Source: an uncultured Paenibacillus sp. (GTDB lineage Bacteria; Bacillota; Bacilli; Paenibacillales; Paenibacillaceae). From it: a stretch of DNA of 64,000 bases. Location: NCBI GenBank assembly GCA_937895345.1, contig CALAWP010000073.1:186001-250000 (forward strand), in the 5' to 3' direction. This document shows positions 15,834-23,912 of this stretch, in pieces (position 1 is the stretch's first letter; each line of letters opens with the position of its first letter). A program made the position numbers and the translations under genes. The notes beneath the pieces are model-generated. The model had not been told where the DNA came from and searched no databases. It saw only the letters and a list, made by a program, of their open reading frames with translations.

Positions 15834-16709
15834 ATGGTCATATGCCGCACAATAGAAGAACTGAAGCGCGAGCTGACGCGGCTGGAAGCCGGCAGCCGCG
15901 TCGTCGGCTTCGTGCCGACGATGGGGTATTTGCATGAAGGACACGCCAGCTTGCTGCGGGCCGCAAGGGAGCAAACGGATATCGTCGTATTGAGCGTGTT
16001 TGTCAATCCGCTGCAATTCGGTCCGCAGGAGGATCTGGACCGTTATCCGCGCAATGAGGAGGGAGATATCGCCGTGGCGGAGCAATGCGGCGCCGACATC
16101 GTCTTTATGCCGTCCGTCGGCGAGATGTATCCGCAGCAACCGCTGACGAGCGTCAAGATCGGCGAATTGACGAACCGGTTGTGCGGGGCTTCCAGACCGG
16201 GGCACTTTGACGGCGTCGGCACCGTCGTCAGCAAGCTGTTTCACCTGGTCAAGCCGAACAAGGCTTATTTCGGCATGAAGGACGCCCAGCAAGTTGCCGT
16301 GATCGAACAGATGGTGCGGGATTTGAATATCGACGTCGAAATTGTGCGCTGTCCGACGCTTCGCGAACCGGACGGGCTGGCGCTCAGCTCGCGCAACGTA
16401 TATTTGAGCGCCGACCTGCGGCGCCAGGCCGTCGTTCTGTTCCAGGCGCTCGAACTGGCGGACGGCTGGATCAAGGACGAGTCGATTCGGGCAGGGGAGC
16501 TGGTACGCATGGTCGAGGGCCATATCGCCGGCGCCAAGGACGCCCGCATCGATTATGTGGAGCTGCTATGGTATCCGTCGCTGCTCGATTTGCCGCCGGA
16601 TAAGCCGCTGAGCGGCTTGGAAGGCACGGTTATTTTGGCCATGGCCGTCAAATTCGGAGATACGCGGTTGATCGACAATCGGCTGTATGACTTAAGCGGA
16701 GGTGAATAA
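15834..16709 (+). CDS. panC: pantoate--beta-alanine ligase (pantothenate synthetase)
   Basis: A 291-residue ATP-dependent ligase joining pantoate and beta-alanine. The nucleotidyl-transfer motif HEGH lies at residues 34-37 (VPTMGYLHEGH), and GRPDGLALSSRNVYLS-like residues form the second ATP loop. ATG 15834 is used because AAAGGAGTT (15817-15825) is 8 bases away; a TTG at 15825 lies within that site. Second gene of panBCD. Confidence 0.96.
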   Translation: MVICRTIEELKRELTRLEAGSRVVGFVPTMGYLHEGHASLLRAAREQTDIVVLSVFVNPLQFGPQEDLDRYPRNEEGDIAVAEQCGADIVFMPSVGEMYPQQPLTSVKIGELTNRLCGASRPGHFDGVGTVVSKLFHLVKPNKAYFGMKDAQQVAVIEQMVRDLNIDVEIVRCPTLREPDGLALSSRNVYLSADLRRQAVVLFQALELADGWIKDESIRAGELVRMVEGHIAGAKDARIDYVELLWYPSLLDLPPDKPLSGLEGTVILAMAVKFGDTRLIDNRLYDLSGGE

Positions 16710-16710
16710 T

Positions 16711-17094
16711 ATGTTCAGAACGATGATGAAATCGAAGCTTCACCGCGCAACCGTAACGGAAGCGAACCTGAATTACGTCGGCAGCATTACGATCGACGAA
16801 GATTTGATGGATGCGGCGGATTTGCTCGAGAACGAAAAGGTGCAAATCGTCAACAATAACAACGGAGCGCGCTTCGAAACGTATGTCATAACCGGGGCGA
16901 GAGGAAGCGGCGTCATCTGCTTGAACGGCGCCGCGGCCCGCATGGTGCAGCCGGGCGATCAGGTTATCATCATATCTTATGCCGTCATGACGGACGAAGA
17001 AGCGCGCAGCTACAAACCGATCGTAACGGTGCTGGACAGCGGCAACAAGCCGGTGCAAACGCTCGACCAAGAGTTGCATGCCACGGTTCTTTGA
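16711..17094 (+). CDS. panD: aspartate 1-decarboxylase
   Basis: A 127-residue proenzyme that supplies beta-alanine for PanC. The self-cleavage site is Gly24-Ser25 (NYVGSIT); the serine becomes the pyruvoyl group. The start ATG 16711 follows GGAGGTG inside the panC 3' end with one base between stop and start. It completes panBCD. Confidence 0.96.
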   Translation: MFRTMMKSKLHRATVTEANLNYVGSITIDEDLMDAADLLENEKVQIVNNNNGARFETYVITGARGSGVICLNGAAARMVQPGDQVIIISYAVMTDEEARSYKPIVTVLDSGNKPVQTLDQELHATVL

Positions 17095-17223
17095 CCGCCT
17101 GAAGTTAACTGCAGCATAAGGTTTGCCCTCCCTTATGTAACGGCTGGGCCGCCGTATGAAACGATTCGCGGAAAGGAACAATGACCGTACACTCCTTAAT
17201 TCAATGCGAAGGCGGGATGCGGT

Positions 17224-17934
17224 ATGTTTCAGCATATGTTTACGGCGATGCACGAGCTGCTCGACCATATTGCGGATCATTATCCGAACGCTTCCGGGCA
17301 GCAGCGCCAATCGTACGACCGGCAGCTGATGGAACTGAAGCAATTAAGCGACGGTTTCATCGAGCAATGGATTGACTTTGAAGAGAAGCTGTCGGCTTTC
17401 CATGACGCGCATGCTAAGCCGGAGTCCGAGCCGGGAGCCGGGGCGGGGGAAGCGGAGGAGCAGGGCGGGACGGAAACGGCGACCGTCCATATGCCTTGCA
17501 GTTATGGGGACATGCATATTCCGGACGAGGTCGAACCGTTATTCAACAAAGGCCAGGGGTATTATAAATTGTTTATGTTCGAACCGTCCGCCGATTGTTT
17601 CCATCACGCCGTAACGCTTGCTCCGGAATGCAATTTGGCCCGGCTCTATCTCGGCATGAGCTTGATGCATTTGCGCGATTGGAACGAAGCGCAGCGTCAA
17701 TTTCAGCTGCTTGTCGTGCTGTCGGACTTTCCTAAATGGGTCGCTTTGGGCTATAATGCGCTTGGATGCATTCAAGCGGTGCGCATGAATTTGGCGCAAG
17801 CCGAGAAGCTTTTTCAAAAGGCGTACGAGGTGTATCCCGGATTTACGGACTCGTTAAGCAATTTGAAATCGTGCCGGGAAACGCCGGAGCACTTATCGTT
17901 ATATTTTGGCAGTACGGAGCTGTGCTGTTTGTGA
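17224..17934 (+). CDS. tetratricopeptide-repeat protein, 236 aa
   Basis: The N-terminal helical part (residues 1-60) is followed by an acidic, Gly/Ala/Glu-rich linker (about 65-90) and TPR-like helix pairs from about residue 105 (YKLFMFEPSADCFHHAVTLAPECNLARLYLGMSLMHLRDWNEAQRQF). It has many cysteines and ends in CCL. No signal peptide. It lies 15 bases before dinG, so the two are probably co-transcribed. A CATAAGG/CCTTATG hairpin without T-run lies in the gap behind panD. Function unknown. Confidence 0.8.
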   Translation: MFQHMFTAMHELLDHIADHYPNASGQQRQSYDRQLMELKQLSDGFIEQWIDFEEKLSAFHDAHAKPESEPGAGAGEAEEQGGTETATVHMPCSYGDMHIPDEVEPLFNKGQGYYKLFMFEPSADCFHHAVTLAPECNLARLYLGMSLMHLRDWNEAQRQFQLLVVLSDFPKWVALGYNALGCIQAVRMNLAQAEKLFQKAYEVYPGFTDSLSNLKSCRETPEHLSLYFGSTELCCL

Positions 17935-17949
17935 GAGGATCGGGGAAAA

Positions 17950-20805
17950 ATGAAATACGCCGTTTTGGATTTGGAAACGACGGGACATAGCGCAAGCGAC
18001 GAAATATTGCAGGCGGCGATCGTAATCGTCAACGAACAATTGGAAATCGAAAGCTCGTTCAGCTCCTTCGTCAAGCCGTCGGTGCCGATTCCGCCTTTTA
18101 TTACAAGGCTGACCGGCATCGATGAAGCCATCGTAGCGGAAGCTCCGCCAATTGACGAAGTGCTGCTTCAGCTTATTCCTTTGCTGGACGACGCGGTGCT
18201 TGTCGCCCACAATGTCGGCTTCGACGCCGGTTTTTTGAATACGGCGCTCGACCGCTGCGGTTATTTGCCGTTTACCGGCCGCCGGTTGGATACCGTCGAG
18301 CTGCTGAGGGTGCTTTATCCGTCCCTGCCGTCCTACCAGCTCGGCGCCGCCGCCGGTCATTTCGGCATCGTTCACGAGGCGCAGCACCGCGCCGACAGCG
18401 ATGCGACGGCTACGGCCGAGCTGTTCGTCCAATCCGTTCATAAGCTGCGTTCCTTGCCGCTGCTCACTTTGCAGCGGCTGTCTGCGTTGATTGACGAAAG
18501 CCGCGATCTCGGGTGGTTTATTAAGCAAAATGCGGATTGGGCCGAGCAGCATGCGGCGCTGGAATCGAACGAATTCGATTATTACCGGCAGTTCGCGTTG
18601 AAGGCGGGCGAATGGGGCGAGGACAAACCGCCGCGCAAAGACTCCGATTATTTTGCGTCGAGCCCGACCTTCGAGCAATATATGACGGACGTTACGTCGC
18701 GGTTTCAAGCGAAGTTCGAGCATTATGAAGAGCGCGAATCGCAGACGACAATGATTCACGAAGTATACGAAGCGTTGAGCGGCGGACGGCATCTGCTGAT
18801 CGAAGCGGGGACCGGTACCGGCAAGTCGCTCGGCTATTTGATTCCGTCGCTTTATTACGGAGCGCAGAGCGAAAGTAAAATCGTCGTCAGCACGCATACG
18901 ATCAATTTGCAGGAGCAGCTGCGCCAGCGCGATCTGCCGCTGCTGTCGGAGATGCTCCCGTTTCCGTTCAAGGCGTCGCTGTTCAAGGGCCGAAGCAATT
19001 ATTTGTGCATGCGCAAGTTTGAAAACAAGCTGAATGCGCTCGACTTTGCGTCGCCTTTCGACGACGGCTTGACGGCGTCGCAAATGACCGTCTGGCTGAG
19101 CGAGACGGAGACGGGCGATCAAGAGGAGCTCAATTTGTCGGGACGGGCCTCGGATTTCTGGTCGACGGTCGCCAGCGACGCCGATTCTTGCCTGAACCGC
19201 GCTTGCCCCTGGTTCAAGCGGTGTTATTACCATAGAGCGAAACATGAAGCCAATACGGCCGATGTATGCATTACGAACCATGCGATGCTGTTTACCGATA
19301 TCGGGGCCGAGCATCGGCTTCTGCCCTCCTACAGCCATTTGATCGTCGACGAAGCCCATCATGTCGAGGAGACGGCAGGCAAGCATTTGGGCACCCAGCT
19401 TCATTATTTTACGCTGATCCAAGCTTGTTCGCTGCTCGTCAAGGACGGCCGGTCCGGCCTGCTCGCTTCCCTTATGCATAAGCTGAAGGAGGAGACGGAC
19501 GAACGGGCGCAAGTCTGGCTGGAGACGATCGAAGAGATCATCCCCCGTTTCCAGCCGCTTCGGGACAATTGGGATAAGCTGTTCGAGCTGCTGTACGGCT
19601 ATGTGGGCGAATCGGCGGAAGGCGAGCCCGGCACGTCGTTCCGGCTGAAGCGCGGCGCAATGCCCTCCGGATGGGAGCATGCCGCGGCGGCCGAGGACAA
19701 CGTCCACGTCGAGCTGGCCGATCTGATCCGCAAGCTGGAGAAGACGGCGGGCGACATCAAGGAAAGAATCGACGAGCTGCCGGTGCAATCGCTCGTGACC
19801 GACATCAACGGCGCGCTGCGCGATCTGGCGCGCGTAAGAGACGAGCTCCGCGCGTTTATCCGGCTGCAAGGCAAGGAATATGTGTATTGGCTGGAAACGA
19901 CCGGACCTAACCGGTTCCGCTCCTTGCAATTATGCGCCGCCCCGATCGACGTCAGCGGCTTGCTCCGCCAATATTTTTTCGATGCGAAGGAAAGCGTTAT
20001 TATGACTTCCGCCACGCTGTCGGTGCAGAAGACATTCCAATACGCGGCGGAGCAGCTGGGGCTGGCCGGCTTCGAGGAGCAAGGGAAATTGAAGACGGTT
20101 CAGCTGGCGTCGCCGTTCAATTACAGGGAGCAGGCGCTCGTCATGATTCCGCGCGATTTTCCGGTATTGAAGGGGGCGTCGGTGGACGACACTTACGTAT
20201 CGCTGCTCGCGCATTCCTTGTCCGAAACGGCATCGGAAACGAACGGCCGGATGCTCGTGCTGTTTACGTCCTACCGGATGCTGAAGCAGACGTACGAACC
20301 GCTTCGAGAACTGCTGGATCCCAAAGGCATCGGTTTGCTCGGCCAGGGCATCGACAGCGGAAACCGGACGAAGCTGGTCCGGCGGTTTCTTCAGCAGCCC
20401 GCTTCCGTGCTGCTCGGGACGAGCAGCTTCTGGGAAGGCGTGGATATTCCCGGAGAAGCGTTAATCTGTCTGGCCATTGTCCGGCTTCCCTTCCAGCCGC
20501 CCAATCACCCCGTTCAGGAGGCCAAGGCGGAGCTTCTGCAGGAAAAAAATCAGAATCCGTTCATGAAGCTGTCCATTCCGCAGGCGGTCATCCGCTTCAA
20601 GCAAGGCTTCGGCAGGCTGGTGAGGACCAGGCAGGATAAAGGGATTGTGATCGTCTACGATACGCGGGTCATCGACTCGTATTACGGCAAGCACTTTTTG
20701 TATTCGCTGCCCGGTCCGAAGATCGAGACGATGCATGCCGACAAGATGGTGCCGCGCATTCGGGAATGGCTGTCTTCCAACCACGTTAAGGAGGGGTCGA
20801 ATTGA
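17950..20805 (+). CDS. dinG: DinG-type ATP-dependent helicase with N-terminal 3'-5' exonuclease domain
   Basis: 951 residues. Residues 1-165 are a DEDD exonuclease (VLDLETTG, then HNVGFDAGFLN and HRADSDATAT). The XPD-like helicase part has Walker A EAGTGTGKS near residue 285 and a DEAHH box near 466. Four cysteines between (YLCMRK; CLNRACPWFKRC) match the Fe-S cluster of the DinG/XPD family. In Firmicutes the fusion is the rule. It probably acts in replication/repair. The stop overlaps the rex start. Confidence 0.94.
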   Translation: MKYAVLDLETTGHSASDEILQAAIVIVNEQLEIESSFSSFVKPSVPIPPFITRLTGIDEAIVAEAPPIDEVLLQLIPLLDDAVLVAHNVGFDAGFLNTALDRCGYLPFTGRRLDTVELLRVLYPSLPSYQLGAAAGHFGIVHEAQHRADSDATATAELFVQSVHKLRSLPLLTLQRLSALIDESRDLGWFIKQNADWAEQHAALESNEFDYYRQFALKAGEWGEDKPPRKDSDYFASSPTFEQYMTDVTSRFQAKFEHYEERESQTTMIHEVYEALSGGRHLLIEAGTGTGKSLGYLIPSLYYGAQSESKIVVSTHTINLQEQLRQRDLPLLSEMLPFPFKASLFKGRSNYLCMRKFENKLNALDFASPFDDGLTASQMTVWLSETETGDQEELNLSGRASDFWSTVASDADSCLNRACPWFKRCYYHRAKHEANTADVCITNHAMLFTDIGAEHRLLPSYSHLIVDEAHHVEETAGKHLGTQLHYFTLIQACSLLVKDGRSGLLASLMHKLKEETDERAQVWLETIEEIIPRFQPLRDNWDKLFELLYGYVGESAEGEPGTSFRLKRGAMPSGWEHAAAAEDNVHVELADLIRKLEKTAGDIKERIDELPVQSLVTDINGALRDLARVRDELRAFIRLQGKEYVYWLETTGPNRFRSLQLCAAPIDVSGLLRQYFFDAKESVIMTSATLSVQKTFQYAAEQLGLAGFEEQGKLKTVQLASPFNYREQALVMIPRDFPVLKGASVDDTYVSLLAHSLSETASETNGRMLVLFTSYRMLKQTYEPLRELLDPKGIGLLGQGIDSGNRTKLVRRFLQQPASVLLGTSSFWEGVDIPGEALICLAIVRLPFQPPNHPVQEAKAELLQEKNQNPFMKLSIPQAVIRFKQGFGRLVRTRQDKGIVIVYDTRVIDSYYGKHFLYSLPGPKIETMHADKMVPRIREWLSSNHVKEGSN

Positions 20806-21461
20806 AGCAAACGAAAATATCGGAGGCCGTCGTCCGCCGGCTTCCCGTTTATTTGCAAGTGCTGAACGAGCTCCACGGCCGGGACGTCCAGACCGTTTCC
20901 AGCCAGGAGCTGGGCGTCAAGCTCGATCTGAATCCGGCTCAAATCCGGAAGGATCTGGCTTATTTCGGCGAATTCGGCCGCAAGGGCATCGGTTACGACG
21001 TCGTGTATCTGATCGAGAAGATCCGTCAAATTTTAAAGGTCAACCAGACGATTAAAGTCGCTTTGGCAGGCGCCGGCAATTTGGGCCACGCCCTCTGCAA
21101 CTATAACAAATATTCCAAGGACAACATGCAAATTACGGCCGTGTTCGACGTTCATCCGGACAAAATCGGCACCCGAATCAACAATTTGACAGTGCTGCCC
21201 ATGAGCAAGCTTGCGGAAACGATCGCGGAGCAGAACATTCGGCTCGGCATTATTACCGTGCCCGCGCACGAAGCGCAAAACGTCGCCAACCAGTTTATAG
21301 AGGCGGGCATCGAGGGCATCCTGAATTTTGCGCCGGCAATACTGCGCGCTCCGGACGAGGTCCGCGTCCATAACACCGACTTTACGAAGGAATTGCTGAG
21401 CCTGGCTTATTATTTGAACCATGAAGGAGACGAAATCGATGAATCAGCTTTGGATTCATGA
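20802..21461 (+). CDS. rex: redox-sensing transcriptional repressor Rex
   Basis: A 219-residue NADH/NAD+ sensor. The winged-helix DNA-binding domain (residues 1-80: QELGVKLDLNPAQIRKDLAYFGEFGRKGIGYDV) precedes a Rossmann fold (VALAGAGNLGHAL). It represses fermentation and terminal-oxidase genes when NADH is low. It starts at TTG 20802 with AAGGAGGGG close upstream, overlapping the dinG stop, and overlaps the next gene by 23 bases. ackA lies downstream in the window. Confidence 0.95.
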   Translation: MKQTKISEAVVRRLPVYLQVLNELHGRDVQTVSSQELGVKLDLNPAQIRKDLAYFGEFGRKGIGYDVVYLIEKIRQILKVNQTIKVALAGAGNLGHALCNYNKYSKDNMQITAVFDVHPDKIGTRINNLTVLPMSKLAETIAEQNIRLGIITVPAHEAQNVANQFIEAGIEGILNFAPAILRAPDEVRVHNTDFTKELLSLAYYLNHEGDEIDESALDS

Positions 21462-22740
21462 CGGCTTGTTCGTTACGATGGAGGACGACCGGCGGGTCGT
21501 CAAGGGGCATATGGTCGTGACGGACGACCGGATTACATATATCGGCGAGCAAGCGCCCGAGGGGCTGTCCGCATCGGTCCGGAAGCTGAACGGCTCGAGG
21601 CTGGCCTTCATGCCCGGCCTGATCAATACGCACGGCCATGCCGCGATGACGCTGCTGAGGGGGTATTCGGACGATCAGAAGCTGCAAGTGTGGCTGGAGC
21701 AAAAAATGTGGCCGATGGAAGCGAAGTACGTCGATGCGGATACGCGGGCGGGCACTTCGCTGGCCGTCGTCGAAATGCTGCGCAGCGGGACGACCTCTTT
21801 TGTCGATATGTATGATCGGATGGACCAAGTAGCGGCGGTGACGGAGCAGTCCGGCATACGCGGCTTTCTGACGCGCGGCGTCATCGGCTTGTGTCCCGCC
21901 GACGTCCAGCAGGCCAAGTTCGACGAAGCGGTAGCTTTTGCGAGGGAGTGGAACGGCAAGGCGGACGGGCGGATCTCGACGATGCTGTCGCCTCACGCGC
22001 CTTATACTTGTCCGCCCGATTATATCGAAAAGTTCGTGCAGGCGGCGCACGATTACAATTTGCCGCTGCATACGCATATGTCCGAAACGGCGGCGGAAGT
22101 GGAACAGAACGTGCGCGATTACGGGGCGCGTCCGGTCGAGCATCTGGACCGGCTCGGCTTCTTTTCCCGGCCGGCCCTGCTGGCGCACGCCGTCCATTTG
22201 ACCGACGAGGAAATCGCCTTGCTGGCGGAGCGGGGCGCTTCCGTTTCCCATAACCCCGTCAGCAATCTGAAGCTCGCGAGCGGCATCGCGCGGCTGCCGG
22301 AACTGCTTCGGGCGGGGGTCAAGGCGTCACTCGGCACGGACAGCGTCGCCAGCAACAACAATCTCGACCTGTTCCGGGAAATGAACGCGGCGGCTTTGCT
22401 GCATAAGGCCGTATCCGGCGACCCGACCGCCATCCCGGCCTGGGAGGCGTTGAAGCTCGGCACGGCATACGGCGCCGCCGCGCTATGGCGAAACGACATC
22501 GGCAGATTAAAGGAAGGACTGAAAGCCGATTTTATCGCCGTCGATTTGGATCAGCCGCATTATTTCCCGTTGACGGACATCGTGTCTCATCTGGTCTATG
22601 CCGGTTCGGGCCGGGACGTCGTCCACGTCTGGGTGGACGGCCGGCAAGTGGTTCGCGACCGCGCATGCGTTTATCTTGACGAGGAACAAATCAGGCATGA
22701 CGCCCAAGCCAGCTTCGAGCGGCTTCTGCAGTCGCCATGA
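21439..22740 (+). CDS. 5-methylthioadenosine/S-adenosylhomocysteine deaminase-type amidohydrolase
   Basis: A 433-residue metal-dependent amidohydrolase. Metal ligands are visible: INTHGH (two His), HTHMSET, LLAHAVHL and GTDSVASNN (catalytic Asp). The pattern is that of the MTA/SAH deaminase branch of the TrzA/AtzA family, which makes the inosyl compounds from methylthioadenosine or S-adenosylhomocysteine. ATG 21439 follows AAGGAG by 9 bases. The methionine-salvage genes elsewhere in the window give a possible metabolic link. A guanine deaminase or other amidohydrolase role cannot be excluded. Confidence 0.88.
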   Translation: MNQLWIHDGLFVTMEDDRRVVKGHMVVTDDRITYIGEQAPEGLSASVRKLNGSRLAFMPGLINTHGHAAMTLLRGYSDDQKLQVWLEQKMWPMEAKYVDADTRAGTSLAVVEMLRSGTTSFVDMYDRMDQVAAVTEQSGIRGFLTRGVIGLCPADVQQAKFDEAVAFAREWNGKADGRISTMLSPHAPYTCPPDYIEKFVQAAHDYNLPLHTHMSETAAEVEQNVRDYGARPVEHLDRLGFFSRPALLAHAVHLTDEEIALLAERGASVSHNPVSNLKLASGIARLPELLRAGVKASLGTDSVASNNNLDLFREMNAAALLHKAVSGDPTAIPAWEALKLGTAYGAAALWRNDIGRLKEGLKADFIAVDLDQPHYFPLTDIVSHLVYAGSGRDVVHVWVDGRQVVRDRACVYLDEEQIRHDAQASFERLLQSP

Positions 22741-23267
22741 GAGCGATTGAAAAAAAACGTCCGCCGCTCATGACGCGCAGGCGCTGGATCGTCTTGTCGT
22801 CCGCGCTCGTATTGGCCGGCCTGATCGGATTCGGTTACTATTTCAGCCTCGTCCAGGAGCCGAAATGGTCGGAAGAAAGGCAAGCGAGACAAGCGGCCGC
22901 CGAGGTCGGAGGGCTGATCAGCGTAGAGGAGACGTACAAGCATGTCTGGGAGGAAACGATCTGGGTCGCCGAAGGGACGGACGCCGAAGGCGGCAAGATG
23001 TACGTCTTTATGCGGGACGGCGAGCTGCTGCACTCGGTTCGGGCGGCCGAATCCGTTACCGTGGAGGCGTTACGGGACAGGTTCGAGCGGAACAAGCCGG
23101 AGGCCGACATTGTCCGCATCTCTCCCGGCCTGTTTCGCGGCGAGCCCGCTTGGGAAGTATATTACCGGATAACGGACGGCCGCGCGCAATACCGATACGA
23201 TTTCTACCGATTTCATGACGGCACTCTGATTGACAGCTATCGATTGCCGGGCAAAACGGGGCCGTAA
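22737..23267 (+). CDS. ypmB: YpmB-like membrane-anchored protein (DUF5590/PepSY-like)
   Basis: A 176-residue protein with an N-terminal membrane anchor (residues 18-38: WIVLSSALVLAGLIGFGYYFS) and an extracytoplasmic domain with two PepSY-like halves (KHVWEETIWVAEGTD; GEPAWEVYYRITDGRAQYRYDFYRFHDG), as in B. subtilis YpmB. Its start overlaps the upstream stop by ATGA. Function unknown. In B. subtilis it lies between dinG and aspB; here aspB is absent. Confidence 0.82.
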   Translation: MRAIEKKRPPLMTRRRWIVLSSALVLAGLIGFGYYFSLVQEPKWSEERQARQAAAEVGGLISVEETYKHVWEETIWVAEGTDAEGGKMYVFMRDGELLHSVRAAESVTVEALRDRFERNKPEADIVRISPGLFRGEPAWEVYYRITDGRAQYRYDFYRFHDGTLIDSYRLPGKTGP

Positions 23268-23286
23268 GGCTCCGTTTCCTGTTTTT
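23254..23286 (+). terminator. terminator after ypmB
   Basis: AAACGGGGCC, GTAA loop, GGCTCCGTTT, then CCTGTTTTT. The ypmB stop lies in the loop region. Confidence 0.75.
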
Positions 23287-23372
23287 ACACCCGTCTGTGC
23301 ACCTTCGGTTATGATATACTACTGTATAGATCATGTTGATAGATAATAGTATAGATAACAGGAGGGATTGGA

Positions 23373-23912
23373 ATGAGAAAACCTCGAGTGCTACCGATCT
23401 TGTTGACGGCGGCCGTTTCCGCCGCCCTGTTGTTTGGCGGATGGAGCCTATATAAGCAAAAGGCGCTTGCCGCGCCGTTGTCGGACGCTGCCGTGACCGT
23501 GCCGGGCGTCGAGCAAGCGGGCAAGCCGGTTATCGAGAAGGATCGCGTCGTCATTTCCCTGAAGCTGACGCCGGACGCCAGCCTTCGCAGCGTATATGAA
23601 GCGATCGGCAAGGAAGCGGACGATGTGATTGGCAGCCGCAAGCTGGAGCTGGATATTGAGTCGACGCCCGACGATGCGCTGCAGGACGTATGGAGCAAGG
23701 CTCTGTTCCGGGTGGCCGAAGCGATGGAAACGAGAAACTATTCCGACATTCCGGAAGCGATGCAGGAAGCGGCCGGCGGGCACAGCGGCATCGAAGCCGT
23801 AACCGAAATGGACGGCGACAACGTCTACATTACGCTGCGGCGCGGAGAGGCCGTCAAGTTTGTCGTGCTGCCCCGCGAACCGGTCAAGCTGGGGGTGTGG
23901 CCGAATGCGTAA
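23373..23912 (+). CDS. membrane-anchored protein partner of the FtsH-like protease, 179 aa
   Basis: I do not recognise a named family. A signal/anchor segment (residues 7-24: LPILLTAAVSAALLFGGW) precedes an extracytoplasmic domain of about 150 residues with no cysteine. The domain is partly helical (VWSKALFRVAEAMETRNYSDIPEAMQEAA) and partly beta (DNVYITLRRGEAVKFVVLP). It ends 8 bases inside the following protease gene, so the two are probably translated together. The protease lacks the usual extracytoplasmic domain of FtsH, which this protein might supply in trans (inference). GGAGGG precedes ATG 23373; the gap upstream is AT-rich with TATACT and repeated TATAGAT. Confidence 0.75.
   Translation: MRKPRVLPILLTAAVSAALLFGGWSLYKQKALAAPLSDAAVTVPGVEQAGKPVIEKDRVVISLKLTPDASLRSVYEAIGKEADDVIGSRKLELDIESTPDDALQDVWSKALFRVAEAMETRNYSDIPEAMQEAAGGHSGIEAVTEMDGDNVYITLRRGEAVKFVVLPREPVKLGVWPNA

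Noticed and set aside
17101..17160. CATAAGG/CCTTATG hairpin after panD as a terminator.
   Set aside because: No T-run follows. It may be a relic or a weak structure; kept only as a note in the next gene.
23290..23372. Repeated TATAGAT and TATACT upstream of the 179-aa gene as a defined operator/promoter.
   Set aside because: No -35 at a suitable distance and the repeats are short in an AT-rich stretch, so no site is claimed.
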